Shown here: positions 13,174 through 22,229 of the stretch, piece after piece
Position numbering within the stretch: position 1 is the stretch's first letter
How the letters are laid out: each line of letters starts with the position of its first letter
Assembly: GCA_020631555.1 (NCBI GenBank)
Contig: JAHDGY010000002.1
Span: 1 to 64,000, forward strand
DNA: 64,000 nucleotides
Source of the DNA: Flavobacteriales bacterium
GTDB taxonomy: Bacteria > Bacteroidota > Bacteroidia > Flavobacteriales_D > Parvicellaceae
Reading direction: 5' to 3'
Made by a program: the position numbers and the translations under genes
The notes under the pieces: generated by a model
Database searches by the model: none
Seen by the model: the letters and a program-made list of their open reading frames with translations, nothing else
What the model was told of the DNA's origin: nothing

Positions 13174-15240
13174 CTACCTGACCGATCCACCAATCTGAAA
13201 TTCTTGTGATGGTGAAACAAAGTTAAGTTCGCCATTTTCATTTTCTGCCATTAAAATCATCCCCTGGGAATCAACACCACGAATTTTTCGTGGGGCTAAA
13301 TTCATTAGAACCGATACTTTCTTTCCAATCACCTCTTTCGGATCATAAAATTCAGCGATGCCAGACACTACTGTTCGTACATCTAACCCAGTATTTACGG
13401 TAAGCTTAAGTAATTTGTCCGATTTTTTAACCTTTTCAGCTTCAACAATTTCTCCAACTCGAATATCCATCTTTTCAAAATCTCCAAAGACAACTTGATC
13501 CTTAACAGGCTCAAAAGTAGAATCGGTAGACTTCTCCCCTAATCTCCCCAGCTGTTGTTCCACTTGTTCGTCGGTAATTTTAGGAAATAAAACTGGAGGA
13601 TTTCCCTGTTTTATTCTATGTCCAGCCTGAATCAAGTTATCGTCTCCACCCCGAGCCCAATGCTGATCCTCATGTTGAATTGCCAATAATTCAGCGAGAC
13701 GGTTGGTCGTAAAAGGCAAAAACGGATTAAACACGATTGACAAGTTTCCAGCAATTTGAACTGCAATATTTATAATCGTCTGGACCCTGTCTTGATCAGT
13801 CTTAATCAGCTTCCAAGGTTCCGTCTCCGCCAAATACTTATTACCTAACCTAGCAAGATTCATTGCCTCGGACAAACCATCTCTAAACCTATATTTTTCT
13901 ATTGCTTGCCCAATCCTTTCCGGTGCGCCTTTTAATTCGTGCAATACCTCCTGATCAAACGACGTTAATTCACCTCTCGCAGGAACTGCCCCATCAAAAT
14001 ATTTATTCGTGAGCACCAAAACCCGATTGACGAAATTCCCAAAAATGTCTGCAAGCTCATTGTTATTCCTCGCCTGAAAATCTTTCCAAGTAAATTCACT
14101 ATCCTTACTTTCAGGAGCTATTGATATTAGAACATATCTTAAAATATCTTGTTGATTTTCAAAATCTTGTAAATACTCGTGTGCCCAAACAGCCCAGTTC
14201 CGTGACGTCGAAAATTTATCTCCTTCAAGATTAAGAAACTCATTAGCAGGAACATTATTGGGTAGAATGTGATCTCCAGATTGTTTCAATATAATTGGAA
14301 ATATGATGCAATGAAATACGATGTTATCCTTTGCTAAAAAATGAACCAGCTTGGTATCTGTTTTTTTCCAATAATCCTCCCAATTTCTTCCGTTATCCTG
14401 TGCCCATTGCTTAGTGGCCGAAATATACCCAATTGGGGCATCAAACCACACGTACAGTACTTTACCATCTCCACCTAAAACCGGAACTTTTACTCCCCAA
14501 TCTAAATCTCTGGTCATTGCACGTTCAGTCAATCCCCCATCAATCCAACTCATACATTGGCCGATTACTTGCTTTTTCCATTCCGTCGGATCATGATGTT
14601 GTACTCCATCAATATTTCCATTTTGGATCCACTCCTTCAACCATTCCTCATGTTTGTTCATTGGCAGGTACCAATGCGAAGTGGTTTTAAGAACAGGTGT
14701 ATCTCCACTCAATGTGGATATTGGATTAATTAAATCCAAAGGACTTAAGGTTGATCCGCAGCTTTCGCACTGATCCCCATAAGCCGCATCGTGTCCACAT
14801 TTTGGACAAGTACCGGTAATGTATCGATCCGCCAAAAACACATTCTGGCCTTCATCATAATACTGTTCAGTAGTCTTTTTTGTAAAAAAACTAGCCTCAT
14901 CAAATTTCCTAAAATACTCCGCAGCAGTTTCCTTGTGAAGATCTGAAGAAGTACGATGATAAATATCGAAGCTGATTCCCAAATCTTTGAATGTCTTCTT
15001 ATTTAAATCATGGTAATTGTCCACAATTTCTTGAGGACTTACACCTTCCTTTTTTGCTCTAAGGGTAATTGCAGCACCATGCTCATCCGATCCACACACG
15101 AAAAGCACATCCTCCATTTTAGATCTCAGATATCTCGCATAAATATCTGCCGGCATATACACACCCGCCATGTGCCCCAAATGCAATGGTCCGTTAGCAT
15201 AAGGAAGGGCTGCTGTAATTGTGTGTCGCTTGGGCTCCAT
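13174..15240 (-). CDS. metG: Methionyl-tRNA synthetase
   Basis: This 688-residue class I synthetase charges tRNA-Met. The HIGH motif is HLGH at residues 20-23, the KMSKS loop appears as DKFSTSRNW around residues 341-349, and four cysteines at about 145, 148, 158 and 161 (CPKC and CESC) form the zinc knuckle of the connective domain. The C-terminal 100 residues, from DFEKMDIRVGEIVEAEKV on, form the EMAP/tRNA-binding domain found in dimeric MetG proteins. Length is standard for the phylum. The promoter candidate TATATTTG lies about 20 bases upstream. It begins the core genome right of the element and its 3' end is 25 bases from the tRNA-Arg. Confidence 0.97.
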   Translation of the reverse strand: MEPKRHTITAALPYANGPLHLGHMAGVYMPADIYARYLRSKMEDVLFVCGSDEHGAAITLRAKKEGVSPQEIVDNYHDLNKKTFKDLGISFDIYHRTSSDLHKETAAEYFRKFDEASFFTKKTTEQYYDEGQNVFLADRYITGTCPKCGHDAAYGDQCESCGSTLSPLDLINPISTLSGDTPVLKTTSHWYLPMNKHEEWLKEWIQNGNIDGVQHHDPTEWKKQVIGQCMSWIDGGLTERAMTRDLDWGVKVPVLGGDGKVLYVWFDAPIGYISATKQWAQDNGRNWEDYWKKTDTKLVHFLAKDNIVFHCIIFPIILKQSGDHILPNNVPANEFLNLEGDKFSTSRNWAVWAHEYLQDFENQQDILRYVLISIAPESKDSEFTWKDFQARNNNELADIFGNFVNRVLVLTNKYFDGAVPARGELTSFDQEVLHELKGAPERIGQAIEKYRFRDGLSEAMNLARLGNKYLAETEPWKLIKTDQDRVQTIINIAVQIAGNLSIVFNPFLPFTTNRLAELLAIQHEDQHWARGGDDNLIQAGHRIKQGNPPVLFPKITDEQVEQQLGRLGEKSTDSTFEPVKDQVVFGDFEKMDIRVGEIVEAEKVKKSDKLLKLTVNTGLDVRTVVSGIAEFYDPKEVIGKKVSVLMNLAPRKIRGVDSQGMILMAENENGELNFVSPSQEFQIGGSVR

Positions 15241-15260
15241 ACTCCGTAATTTTAGGTGGG

Positions 15261-15268
15261 CAAATATA
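15261..15268 (-). promoter_or_regulatory. Candidate -7 box of metG (TATATTTG)
   Basis: An exact TAnnTTTG match on the minus strand 20 bases before the metG ATG, in the short gap after gpsA. No clear -33 TTG at ideal spacing was found because the upstream sequence is gpsA coding sequence. Confidence 0.4.
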
Positions 15269-15272
15269 AAAA

Positions 15273-16268
15273 TTAGCTCAGTTTATCGCTTAATATCCTA
15301 ACCTCAATCATTGGACTGATTTTGTCATAGAGGATATTATAAACACATTGCATTATTGGCAACGAAACGCCGTGCTCTTGATTAATTTTATTGATGCAAT
15401 CTACCGCGTAATACCCTTCTGCTATCATGTTCATTTCAAACTGGGCTGATTTGACCGAGTATCCTCTACCAATCATATTTCCAAACGTACGATTCCTGCT
15501 ATAAGGAGAATAGGCGGTAACCAACAAATCTCCCAAATAAGCTGATGACTTAACATCTCGATGCACAGGACTTACCGCATCCACAAACCGTTCGATTTCC
15601 TGAATTGCATTGCTCATCAAGACGGCCAAAAAATTGTCCCCATATCCTAAACCATTGCAAATGCCACAAGCAATTGCATAAACATTTTTTAGCACGGCCG
15701 AAATTTCCGTTCCAAACAGATCCTCCGAAGTCGTCGTTTTAATGTAACGGCAAGATAATAGTTCGGCAACCGCCTTAGCAAAATCGACATGAGGTGAAGC
15801 AATTGTTAAATACGACAGTCGCTCTTGAGCCACTTCTTCAGCATGACATGGGCCACTTATCATTCCGATATCATTGTATGCGATATCGAACTGATTGTAA
15901 AAATACGTTGCAGGAATTTCCAAAGATTGCGGAATAATTCCTTTAACAGCCGAGATTAGTTTTTTACCCTTTAATATCTGTTTGTCAAGAGAAGAAAACA
16001 AATCATGAATAAAAGCTGAAGGAGTGGCAAGAATAATACAATCACTTCGTTCAATCACCATCTGCAAATCGTTTGAAGGATAAATTTGACCTTCCTCAAA
16101 TTCAACAGACTGCAAGTACTTGGGGTTATGGCCGTATGTACTAATATACTCTACTGCATCTGTTGTTCTCAGCCACCAATTTACGGAGGACTCACTATTA
16201 CCCAACATTTTAACAATTGCAGTTGCCCAGCTACCACCACCAATCACTCCTATCTTTCCAATTTGCAT
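15273..16268 (-). CDS. gpsA: Glycerol-3-phosphate dehydrogenase [NAD(P)+]
   Basis: This 331-residue enzyme reduces dihydroxyacetone phosphate to sn-glycerol 3-phosphate for phospholipid synthesis. The N-terminal Rossmann motif is GVIGGGSWATA (residues 7-17). The LISAVKGI segment carries the conserved catalytic lysine, MISGPCHAEEVA is the GPS(C)-A-E substrate loop, and the C-terminal helical half contains the GYGDNFLAVLMSNAIQEIERF pattern of the family. The size is normal. It lies between gldD and metG on the minus strand, with about 80 bases to gldD, which could hold an independent start of transcription. No abnormality is seen. Confidence 0.95.
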   Translation of the reverse strand: MQIGKIGVIGGGSWATAIVKMLGNSESSVNWWLRTTDAVEYISTYGHNPKYLQSVEFEEGQIYPSNDLQMVIERSDCIILATPSAFIHDLFSSLDKQILKGKKLISAVKGIIPQSLEIPATYFYNQFDIAYNDIGMISGPCHAEEVAQERLSYLTIASPHVDFAKAVAELLSCRYIKTTTSEDLFGTEISAVLKNVYAIACGICNGLGYGDNFLAVLMSNAIQEIERFVDAVSPVHRDVKSSAYLGDLLVTAYSPYSRNRTFGNMIGRGYSVKSAQFEMNMIAEGYYAVDCINKINQEHGVSLPIMQCVYNILYDKISPMIEVRILSDKLS

Positions 16269-16346
16269 AGTTTCAAAAGTAGCAATTTGCTCCTAACTAT
16301 TGTGGAACCAACCAATAACCAACACTGTAATTACCTTCGACTAACC

Positions 16347-16940
16347 CTAGTTCCTATTCTCCCAGCTAAAAGTGCTTATCATATGCTGGATATCTTCCTT
16401 GATGAATTTTAATGCCGGACTGAGCGAATCAGGATTTGGAGCCACAGAAAAATACAACGATCCAGCAAAAAACTGGTCAACACTATCGGTGAAGTAAAAT
16501 TGGTAGTTGCACGCTGTTTCTCCCTGAATATCGAACCCAACTCCATACACATCTGTGGGGTCTATTGCTATTCTATGCTCATCTATCGCTGTTGCTTTTA
16601 CATGATGGTTGTAGGCATAATCATGAGATTTTTCCACAAATTCCCACAAATTTTCTGATTTTGCATAGGTACAATGAAGCGTTGCCTTAAAGTATGGATA
16701 ATGAATATCAATATTGCACGGATATTCTTTACTTGCAGCAGAATAAAAAGCATATTCGGACGGAATTTCAAAGCGATATGGGCAGATGCCACTCCACTCT
16801 TTGTACTGCTTTTCAGGAAAATCAATTCGAATATATGCCCTTGGCTTGGGAATATACACCTCTTCTTGGCAACCAAATAGAAATATTGACCCCACAACCA
16901 AAGCCAGTAAGATCCTCGATATTGAACCTCTCTTACTCAC
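16347..16940 (-). CDS. gldD: Gliding motility lipoprotein GldD
   Basis: A 197-residue lipoprotein of the gliding machinery found across gliding Bacteroidota; its loss abolishes gliding in Flavobacterium johnsoniae. The signal peptide ends in a lipobox IFLFGC with the acylated cysteine at residue 24. The mature protein starts with the family motif YIPKPRAYIRIDFPEKQY and continues with CPYRFEIPSEY. The start is a GTG that overlaps the gldE stop by eight bases, so the two are co-translated. The order gldE-gldD downstream of ssb and mutY is typical of this phylum. GldD acts in the cell envelope; its biochemical role is not known. Confidence 0.92.
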   Translation of the reverse strand: MSKRGSISRILLALVVGSIFLFGCQEEVYIPKPRAYIRIDFPEKQYKEWSGICPYRFEIPSEYAFYSAASKEYPCNIDIHYPYFKATLHCTYAKSENLWEFVEKSHDYAYNHHVKATAIDEHRIAIDPTDVYGVGFDIQGETACNYQFYFTDSVDQFFAGSLYFSVAPNPDSLSPALKFIKEDIQHMISTFSWENRN

Positions 16941-18282
16941 TATTATTCACTGAATCCTCCTTAACACTTATTAACTTGGTAATTTTCACCTGTTTTATTC
17001 TTCTACGATCCGCCGCTTCAATGGCGAAGGTAAAATTGTTAAAGACAACCTTTTCATTCTTTAACAATATTTTTCCGGCTTGCTCAATTAAGAATCCAGC
17101 AATAGTATTGGCCTCGCCCTTAGCCCTTTCAAATTCCTCACCTCCAATTTCCAAAACCCGATACATATCTACTAAAGCTGTCTTCCCTTCAAAAACGTAG
17201 TTATCATTATCTAGTTTTGAATATGCCAAACCATCGTCTTCAAATTCGTCTACAATCTCCCCGATAATCTCCTCAATAACATCTTCCAAAGTGACAATAC
17301 CTGAAGTTCCCCCATACTCGTCAACAACTATCGCAATGTGAATTTTGCCCTCTTGAAATTCTTTAAGGAGATCATCAATCTTCTTGTTCTCAGGAATAAA
17401 AAAGGGCTCTCTGATTAGCACGTTCCAATTGAAGTCATTGCTTTTATAGCGATGCGCCAATAAATCTTTAATGTAAAGTACGCCCTTTATCTGGTCTAAG
17501 GAACCTGCAAATATTGGAACGCGAGAATAGCCGGCAGCCACGATCTCTTGAATTAAGTCTCGAAATGGCATATTCTCCTCAAAGGCCACAACATCGGTAC
17601 GGGGTTTCATAATCTGGTCGGCATCAACATTACCAAACTTTACAATCCCTTCTAGTAGTTTTTGCTCCTCCTTCGATGTTTCTTTTTCATCCGTGAGTTC
17701 AAGCGCATGCTCAAGGTGATCCACGGAAATATCTGACGTTTTCTTAAAACTTCGATCAATTATTGAGGTCATCTGCACCAGCAAATAGCTAATCGGCCGA
17801 AAAATTCGATTTAAAAAATTCAAGGGGAATGCCATAAATCTGGCTAATTGCAGTCCTTTTCTAGAAGCGTAAACTTTTGGCAATACCTCACCCACTAATA
17901 GAATCAAAAAACCAACGGCAACAACTTGCACCGCAAATCTTGCTGTTTGATTCGAGCCAAAGTCGAACGTTCTGTTGACAATTTCTGTAGAAAGGATAAC
18001 AATAGCAATGTTTACGAAATTGTTAGCGATAAGTATGGTTGCCAATAACTTTTTCGGGCGTTGAAGTAATTCCACCACACACCTTGACACTTTCCCCTTA
18101 TCACCTTCTAGCTCCTCCTTGCTGGCTGGGCTTAGAGCAAAGAAAGCAACCTCAGCCCCGGAAATTAATGCAGAACACAGCAACAGCAGCAACATTATAA
18201 TCAATGCAATTGCGGTAACGGGAGTTATTGACAACAACTCAGGAAAGGAGCCACTTAAAGACTCAAAACTGGACTCTTCCAA
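16933..18282 (-). CDS. gldE: Gliding motility-associated CNNM/CorC-type protein GldE
   Basis: A 449-residue inner-membrane protein. Residues 20-210 form a DUF21 (CNNM) transmembrane domain with several helices, residues about 225-350 hold two CBS modules, recognisable by MKPRTDVVAFEE and VVDEYGGTSGIVTLEDVIEE, and residues 370-440 are a CorC/HlyC transporter-associated domain. The protein begins at a TTG codon; no better start is in frame. In F. johnsoniae the orthologue lies beside gldD and overexpression partly suppresses some gldD defects. The family includes magnesium/cobalt efflux proteins, so ion transport is possible. It lies 35 bases downstream of ssb and overlaps gldD, so an ssb-gldE-gldD unit is likely. 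Confidence 0.9.
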   Translation of the reverse strand: MEESSFESLSGSFPELLSITPVTAIALIIMLLLLLCSALISGAEVAFFALSPASKEELEGDKGKVSRCVVELLQRPKKLLATILIANNFVNIAIVILSTEIVNRTFDFGSNQTARFAVQVVAVGFLILLVGEVLPKVYASRKGLQLARFMAFPLNFLNRIFRPISYLLVQMTSIIDRSFKKTSDISVDHLEHALELTDEKETSKEEQKLLEGIVKFGNVDADQIMKPRTDVVAFEENMPFRDLIQEIVAAGYSRVPIFAGSLDQIKGVLYIKDLLAHRYKSNDFNWNVLIREPFFIPENKKIDDLLKEFQEGKIHIAIVVDEYGGTSGIVTLEDVIEEIIGEIVDEFEDDGLAYSKLDNDNYVFEGKTALVDMYRVLEIGGEEFERAKGEANTIAGFLIEQAGKILLKNEKVVFNNFTFAIEAADRRRIKQVKITKLISVKEDSVNNSE

Positions 18283-18317
18283 GCTTAGACATTTCGTGAA
18301 TCCTTAGTTCGGCAGAC

Positions 18318-18767
18318 TTAAAATGGCAAATCATCATCCCCATTAAAATTGTCTGATGTGGCCTCCATTTGTGCAGGATCAATAGAAGCCAATTCTTTAT
18401 GCTGACTTTGGTGCATGCCCCCCAAGTTAGCAGGTTTGTCCAACATTGTCAAATTATCGGCAACTATTTCCGTGGTATAGCGTGTATTTCCAGTCTGATC
18501 CTGCCAACTTCTTGTTCGCAACTTACCTTCGACAAATATTTTACTTCCCTTTTTTAAATATTGCTCTGCAATTTTAGCCAAACCTCTCCAAACAACAACA
18601 TTGTGCCATTCCGTTTGTGTAACACGTTCCCCTGTGTTACGATCATTATAACTTTCTGAAGTAGCCAATGAAAACCTAGCCAATGACGCACCACTCTCCA
18701 AATGCCGAACTTCAGGATCCTTACCAAGATTTCCGATGAGAATCACTTTATTAACACTCCCCGCCAT
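18318..18767 (-). CDS. ssb: Single-stranded DNA-binding protein
   Basis: This 149-residue OB-fold protein coats single-stranded DNA in replication and repair. The N-terminal domain (residues 4-108) begins with NKVILIGNLGKDPEVRHLE and contains TEWHNVVVWRGLAKIAEQYL and the KIFVEGKLRTRSWQDQTG strand. The linker is short and the C-terminus is the conserved acidic tip DDDLPF that recruits partner proteins. The upstream TATATTTG box at 18792-18799 is a candidate promoter. It lies between mutY and gldE on the same strand. Confidence 0.96.
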   Translation of the reverse strand: MAGSVNKVILIGNLGKDPEVRHLESGASLARFSLATSESYNDRNTGERVTQTEWHNVVVWRGLAKIAEQYLKKGSKIFVEGKLRTRSWQDQTGNTRYTTEIVADNLTMLDKPANLGGMHQSQHKELASIDPAQMEATSDNFNGDDDLPF

Positions 18768-18791
18768 ATCAAAGTTAATTTAACCTTAGAG

Positions 18792-18799
18792 CAAATATA
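18792..18799 (-). promoter_or_regulatory. Candidate -7 box of ssb (TATATTTG)
   Basis: Exact TAnnTTTG on the minus strand, 25 bases before the ssb ATG and within the mutY-ssb gap. A well-placed -33 TTG is not obvious, so confidence is moderate. Confidence 0.4.
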
Positions 18800-18804
18800 G
18801 CAAA

Positions 18805-19872
18805 TCAACCTCCCACCACCTGCCCGTTGCCCAGAAAACAAGTGCACTCCAAATATTTTTCCACCAATCTTGGAAAAGGATATTGTTCGAGCTGCGCAAT
18901 ATCCCGAACATTGATCCAGTCCGAAGTATCAAAACCAGTTGAACACACAACTTCTGCAAACCAGGCATAAATATGCTGATGACTAAGAATATGCTTATTC
19001 ATTTTCACAACATTAGCTATCGCCATCGGCCAATTCAACTGCCCACTTACAATGTTAAATATCTCTTTCTTGATTGGACGCGAATCCAACTCAACCAGAG
19101 GAAAGTCGAACATTTTAGCCCAAACATCGTTTGACGATCGTTGTCGTATAAAAAAACCATCTTCCGTCTTAACCACCAAATACAAAAAGTAACGATTTCT
19201 AACGGCCACCTTCTTCTCTTTTACCGGTAATTTCAATACATCACCATGTTTATGCGCACAACAAGCTGAAACCAATGGGCAACTGGTGCAATTCGGATTT
19301 CTGGGAAGACACTGCACCGCACCAAACTCCATTATCGCCTGATTGTAATTAGCCGGATCACTTTCATCTATTAACTCCTCCGCCAACTCCTTGAAGTACT
19401 TTCTGCCAGCACCTGTATCAATGGGCACTTCAATCCCAAAAAAACGAGACAGCACCCGATAAACATTGCCATCCACGACTGCATTACACCGACCAAAGGC
19501 AATAGACGCAATAGCAGAAGCTGTATAATCACCAATTCCCGGCAAATCAAGCAGTGCATCGTAGGACCCTGGGAAAACCCCACCCAAGTCATTACTTACA
19601 ATTTTTGCTGTTCGATGTATGTTTCTTGCACGCGAGTAATAACCGAGTCCCTGCCAACATTTTAGCACCTCCTGCTCAGACGCAGAGGCCAAATCAAAAA
19701 CATTTGGAAAATGATCCAAAAAACGCTTGTAAAATCCTACAACCTGGTCGACCTTAGTCTGCTGAAGCATAATCTCTGAAATCCATATCTTATACGGATC
19801 ATTTATTTGCCGCCACGGAAGTTTTCGCTTATTTATTGAGTACCAGAATAATATAGCAGAAGAAAAATCCAA
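18805..19872 (-). CDS. mutY: A/G-specific adenine glycosylase
   Basis: A 355-residue base-excision repair enzyme that removes adenine opposite 8-oxoguanine. The N-terminal part carries WRQINDPYKIWISEIMLQQT with the catalytic glutamate, the helix-hairpin-helix LPGIGDYTASAIASIAFG, and the DGNVYRVLSR segment with the catalytic aspartate. The iron-sulfur cluster ligands follow the C-x6-C-x2-C-x5-C pattern in CLPRNPNCTSCPLVSACC. The C-terminal 120 residues are a NUDIX-like domain that recognises 8-oxoG. The start codon is TTG, giving the usual short leader MDFSSAILFWY. It diverges from the HU-family gene. Confidence 0.95.
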   Translation of the reverse strand: MDFSSAILFWYSINKRKLPWRQINDPYKIWISEIMLQQTKVDQVVGFYKRFLDHFPNVFDLASASEQEVLKCWQGLGYYSRARNIHRTAKIVSNDLGGVFPGSYDALLDLPGIGDYTASAIASIAFGRCNAVVDGNVYRVLSRFFGIEVPIDTGAGRKYFKELAEELIDESDPANYNQAIMEFGAVQCLPRNPNCTSCPLVSACCAHKHGDVLKLPVKEKKVAVRNRYFLYLVVKTEDGFFIRQRSSNDVWAKMFDFPLVELDSRPIKKEIFNIVSGQLNWPMAIANVVKMNKHILSHQHIYAWFAEVVCSTGFDTSDWINVRDIAQLEQYPFPRLVEKYLECTCFLGNGQVVGG

Positions 19873-19918
19873 ATTGGTGTACTATTAGAGTTAATTAACC
19901 GAATTTCTGGGGTTTAAA

Positions 19919-19949
19919 TTTCGAATATCCAAATTTAAGCATAACTTTG
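19919..19949 (+). promoter_or_regulatory. Promoter of the HU-family gene
   Basis: TTTC (19919-19922) and TAACTTTG (19942-19949) are separated by 19 bases, matching the Bacteroidota consensus TTTG-N19-TAnnTTTG with one mismatch in the -33 box. It lies 46 bases before the ATG at 19996. Confidence 0.55.
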
Positions 19950-19995
19950 TACCCCGTTTAAATTTTGTAATTAACTGATAGAAAAACATTTAAAG

Positions 19996-20289
19996 ATGAC
20001 TAAAGCAGATATCGTGAATGAGATTTCTGAGCAAACAGGAATTGAAAAGGTTGCTGTATTGGCAACTGTGGAAGCGTTTATGGATTCTATTAAAGAATCT
20101 TTGGAAAATGGAGAAAACGTTTATCTACGAGGATTTGGAAGTTTTATCGTGAAGGAAAGAGCTGAAAAAACTGGAAGAAACATTTCTAAGAATACAACCA
20201 TCATTATTCCAGCTCACAACGTACCGGCTTTTAAACCAGCTAAAACCTTCATCGAAGGAGTAAAGACTAAAGTAAAAGTTGCTGGATAG
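19996..20289 (+). CDS. HU/IHF-family DNA-binding protein
   Basis: A 97-residue histone-like protein that bends and compacts DNA. It starts with MTKADIVNEISEQTGIEK, typical of HU, followed by the conserved beta-arm entrance VYLRGFGSFIVKERAEKTGR, the NISKNTTIIIPAHNVPAFKP arm, and the closing PAKTFIEGV helix. Length is that of HU or IHF subunits; the RNISKNT arm is closer to IHF-like proteins common in Bacteroidota, so the specific name is left open. It is monocistronic or cotranscribed with the tiny COX24-like gene 39 bases downstream, and has a good promoter match. Confidence 0.93.
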   Translation: MTKADIVNEISEQTGIEKVAVLATVEAFMDSIKESLENGENVYLRGFGSFIVKERAEKTGRNISKNTTIIIPAHNVPAFKPAKTFIEGVKTKVKVAG

Positions 20290-20328
20290 TAGCTTATTTA
20301 TTGAAGAAGAAGAAAAATAATATTATTT

Positions 20329-20421
20329 ATGCCAAGCGGAAAGAAAAGAAAGAGACATAAAATGTCAACGCACAAGCGTAAAAAAAGGCTTAGAAAAAAC
20401 CGACATAAGAAGAAGAAGTAA
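20329..20421 (+). CDS. AURKAIP1/COX24-like 30-residue basic protein, likely ribosomal
   Basis: The frame ATG to TAA encodes 30 residues starting MPSGKKRKRHKMSTHKRKKR and ending in four lysines. Nearly identical tiny proteins occur throughout the Bacteroidota and are annotated as AURKAIP1/COX24 domain proteins, the family of the mitochondrial small-subunit protein mS38. Extreme basicity and conservation suggest an extension protein buried in ribosomal RNA; that role is inferred by homology to mS38. It follows the HU-family gene by 39 bases and precedes a terminator-like hairpin. It is too short for most gene finders. Confidence 0.8.
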   Translation: MPSGKKRKRHKMSTHKRKKRLRKNRHKKKK

Positions 20422-20442
20422 AAGCCTTTTAATCTTATTATT

Positions 20443-20476
20443 CTAGCCCTATCTTACTATAATTGGATAGGGTTAG
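20443..20476 (+). terminator. Hairpin after the COX24-like gene
   Basis: CTAGCCCTATC (20443-20453) pairs with GATAGGGTTAG (20466-20476), 11 bp with one G-U pair and a 12-base loop. A short T-tract (TTTC) follows. It separates the HU/COX24 unit from rng. Confidence 0.55.
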
Positions 20477-20557
20477 TTTCACATCATTCCAATCATTAAA
20501 GTGTTGTACTTATGGTATAGCCAGGAGGCATGCTGTGCATAACTGAAAATAATTGAT

Positions 20558-22111
20558 GTGAGTTACGAATTAATTGTCGACGTTAAAGAATCAGGCGTCA
20601 GACTAGCGCTTCTAAAGGAAAAGAAGCTTATAGAGCTTCACGAAGAAAAAACAGGAAGCAAACACTGGAACGTTGGCGACATTTACGTTGGAAAAGTAAA
20701 AAAAGTCGCACCAAGCCTTAGGGCTGTATTTGTAGACGTGGGTTATGAGAAAGATGGATTTCTACATTATCTAGATCTTGGTCCGCGGTTTAAATCCATG
20801 CATAAATTCTTTCAAGGGACTGCTCGTGGAAAGCAGAAATCTCCTAAGTTGAATTACTTCAAAATGGAATCCGATATTCCTAAAGATGGAAAAATCGAGA
20901 ATACCATTTCGTCTTCCCAGCATGTTTTAGTTCAGGTCGCGAAAGAACCAATATCAGCCAAAGGCCCCAGATTAAGTTCAGAAATAACATTGGCGGGACG
21001 GTATATTGTTCTTGTTCCTTTCTCAAACAAAATCTCCGTTTCTCAAAAAATTAAGGACGCAGATGAGAAGACAAGATTGCGTAAGCTAATTGACAGTATC
21101 CGGCCTAAAAACTTCGGTGTCATAATTAGAACGGTCGCAGAAAACCGAAAAGTTGCCGAATTGGATGCCGATCTTAGAGACCTTGTGGGTAAATGGGACA
21201 AATTGCACCATGCTCTTAAACAAGCTAAACCACCACATAGAGTTCTAGGCGAATTGAATAAGACCTCTTCACTATTGCGCGATTTGTTGTCTGCAGAGTT
21301 TACCAACATTCATGTCAATGACGAGAGAATGACCGAAGAGATATCGGAGTTTGTTTCCAATATCGCACCAGGTAAAGAAAAGATAGTTAAACACTACAAA
21401 CGTAGAATTGGCATATTTCAGCATTTTGGTATTAACAAACAAATTAAGGCCTCGTTTGGAAAGAAAGTTATGATGCCAAGTGGAGCTTACCTTATTATTG
21501 AACATACCGAAGCTATGCACGTGGTGGACATTAATAGCGGAAGCAAAAAACCCACCGAAGCAAATCAGGAAAGAAATGCCTTAGAAACTAATCTAGAAGC
21601 CGCTCAAGAACTAGCTCGACTGTTGCGACTTAGAGATATGGGTGGGATTATTGTTATCGACTTTATCGACATGCACCAACGCTCAAATAATCGAAAATTG
21701 TTTGAGCAATTTAAGGACAGCATGAAAGGTGACAGAGCCAAACATAGTATTAGTCCGCCCAGCAAATTCGGTGTCGTGGAATTGACACGTCAACGCGTTC
21801 GGCCAGAAACAGAAATAAAAACCAAGGAACAATGTCCCGCCTGTATGGGAAGCGGAGATATTCAGGCTTCAATTCTTATAATTGATGAAATTCAGAATTC
21901 ACTAAAATCTCTGCTAGAGAAAGGCTCGCAATCTAAGGTAGAATTACAGGTTCATCCTTTTATAGAAGCATATCTAAAGCATGGATTAAAGTCAATTCAA
22001 CGTCAATGGTTTATGAACCACAAAAAATGGGTGAAAATTCAAGGATTGACAGATTTCAATTTCTTGGAATATAAATTTGTCGATCGAAAAGGCGAACCAA
22101 TTACAGCATAA
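20558..22111 (+). CDS. rng: Ribonuclease E/G family endoribonuclease
   Basis: A 517-residue RNase G-type enzyme for rRNA maturation and mRNA decay. The N-terminal S1-like domain (VGDIYVGKVKKVAPSLRAVF to FLHYLDLGPRF) is followed by an RNase H-like and DNase I-like catalytic core with VVDINSGSK and GGIIVIDFIDM, which carry metal-binding aspartates, and by the zinc-link CPACMGSGDIQ. There is no long C-terminal scaffold, so it is RNase G-like. The start is a GTG at 20558; an in-frame stop 18 bases upstream excludes a longer form, and homologues begin at this point. A strong terminator follows at 22124. It is transcribed alone. Confidence 0.93.
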   Translation: MSYELIVDVKESGVRLALLKEKKLIELHEEKTGSKHWNVGDIYVGKVKKVAPSLRAVFVDVGYEKDGFLHYLDLGPRFKSMHKFFQGTARGKQKSPKLNYFKMESDIPKDGKIENTISSSQHVLVQVAKEPISAKGPRLSSEITLAGRYIVLVPFSNKISVSQKIKDADEKTRLRKLIDSIRPKNFGVIIRTVAENRKVAELDADLRDLVGKWDKLHHALKQAKPPHRVLGELNKTSSLLRDLLSAEFTNIHVNDERMTEEISEFVSNIAPGKEKIVKHYKRRIGIFQHFGINKQIKASFGKKVMMPSGAYLIIEHTEAMHVVDINSGSKKPTEANQERNALETNLEAAQELARLLRLRDMGGIIVIDFIDMHQRSNNRKLFEQFKDSMKGDRAKHSISPPSKFGVVELTRQRVRPETEIKTKEQCPACMGSGDIQASILIIDEIQNSLKSLLEKGSQSKVELQVHPFIEAYLKHGLKSIQRQWFMNHKKWVKIQGLTDFNFLEYKFVDRKGEPITA

Positions 22112-22123
22112 CATTCAATTAGC

Positions 22124-22150
22124 AAAAAGGGTCTTACTGACCCTTTTTTT
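22124..22150 (+). terminator. Intrinsic terminator of rng
   Basis: AAAAAGGGTC (22124-22133) pairs with GACCCTTTTT (22139-22148) around TTACT, followed by a continuous T-run. It is 12 bases after the rng stop. Confidence 0.8.
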
Positions 22151-22229
22151 AATTTCTACTACCTTAGCATATTGTCCACTTTTTTGCCGAAAGTCCGAAG
22201 CTGCTAGAGTGTTAATTACAATAATTGAA

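Noticed and set aside
12912..13181. 89-codon reading frame on the plus strand
   Set aside because: It overlaps the tRNA-Arg gene and its terminator; the last half is a translation of the tRNA complement.
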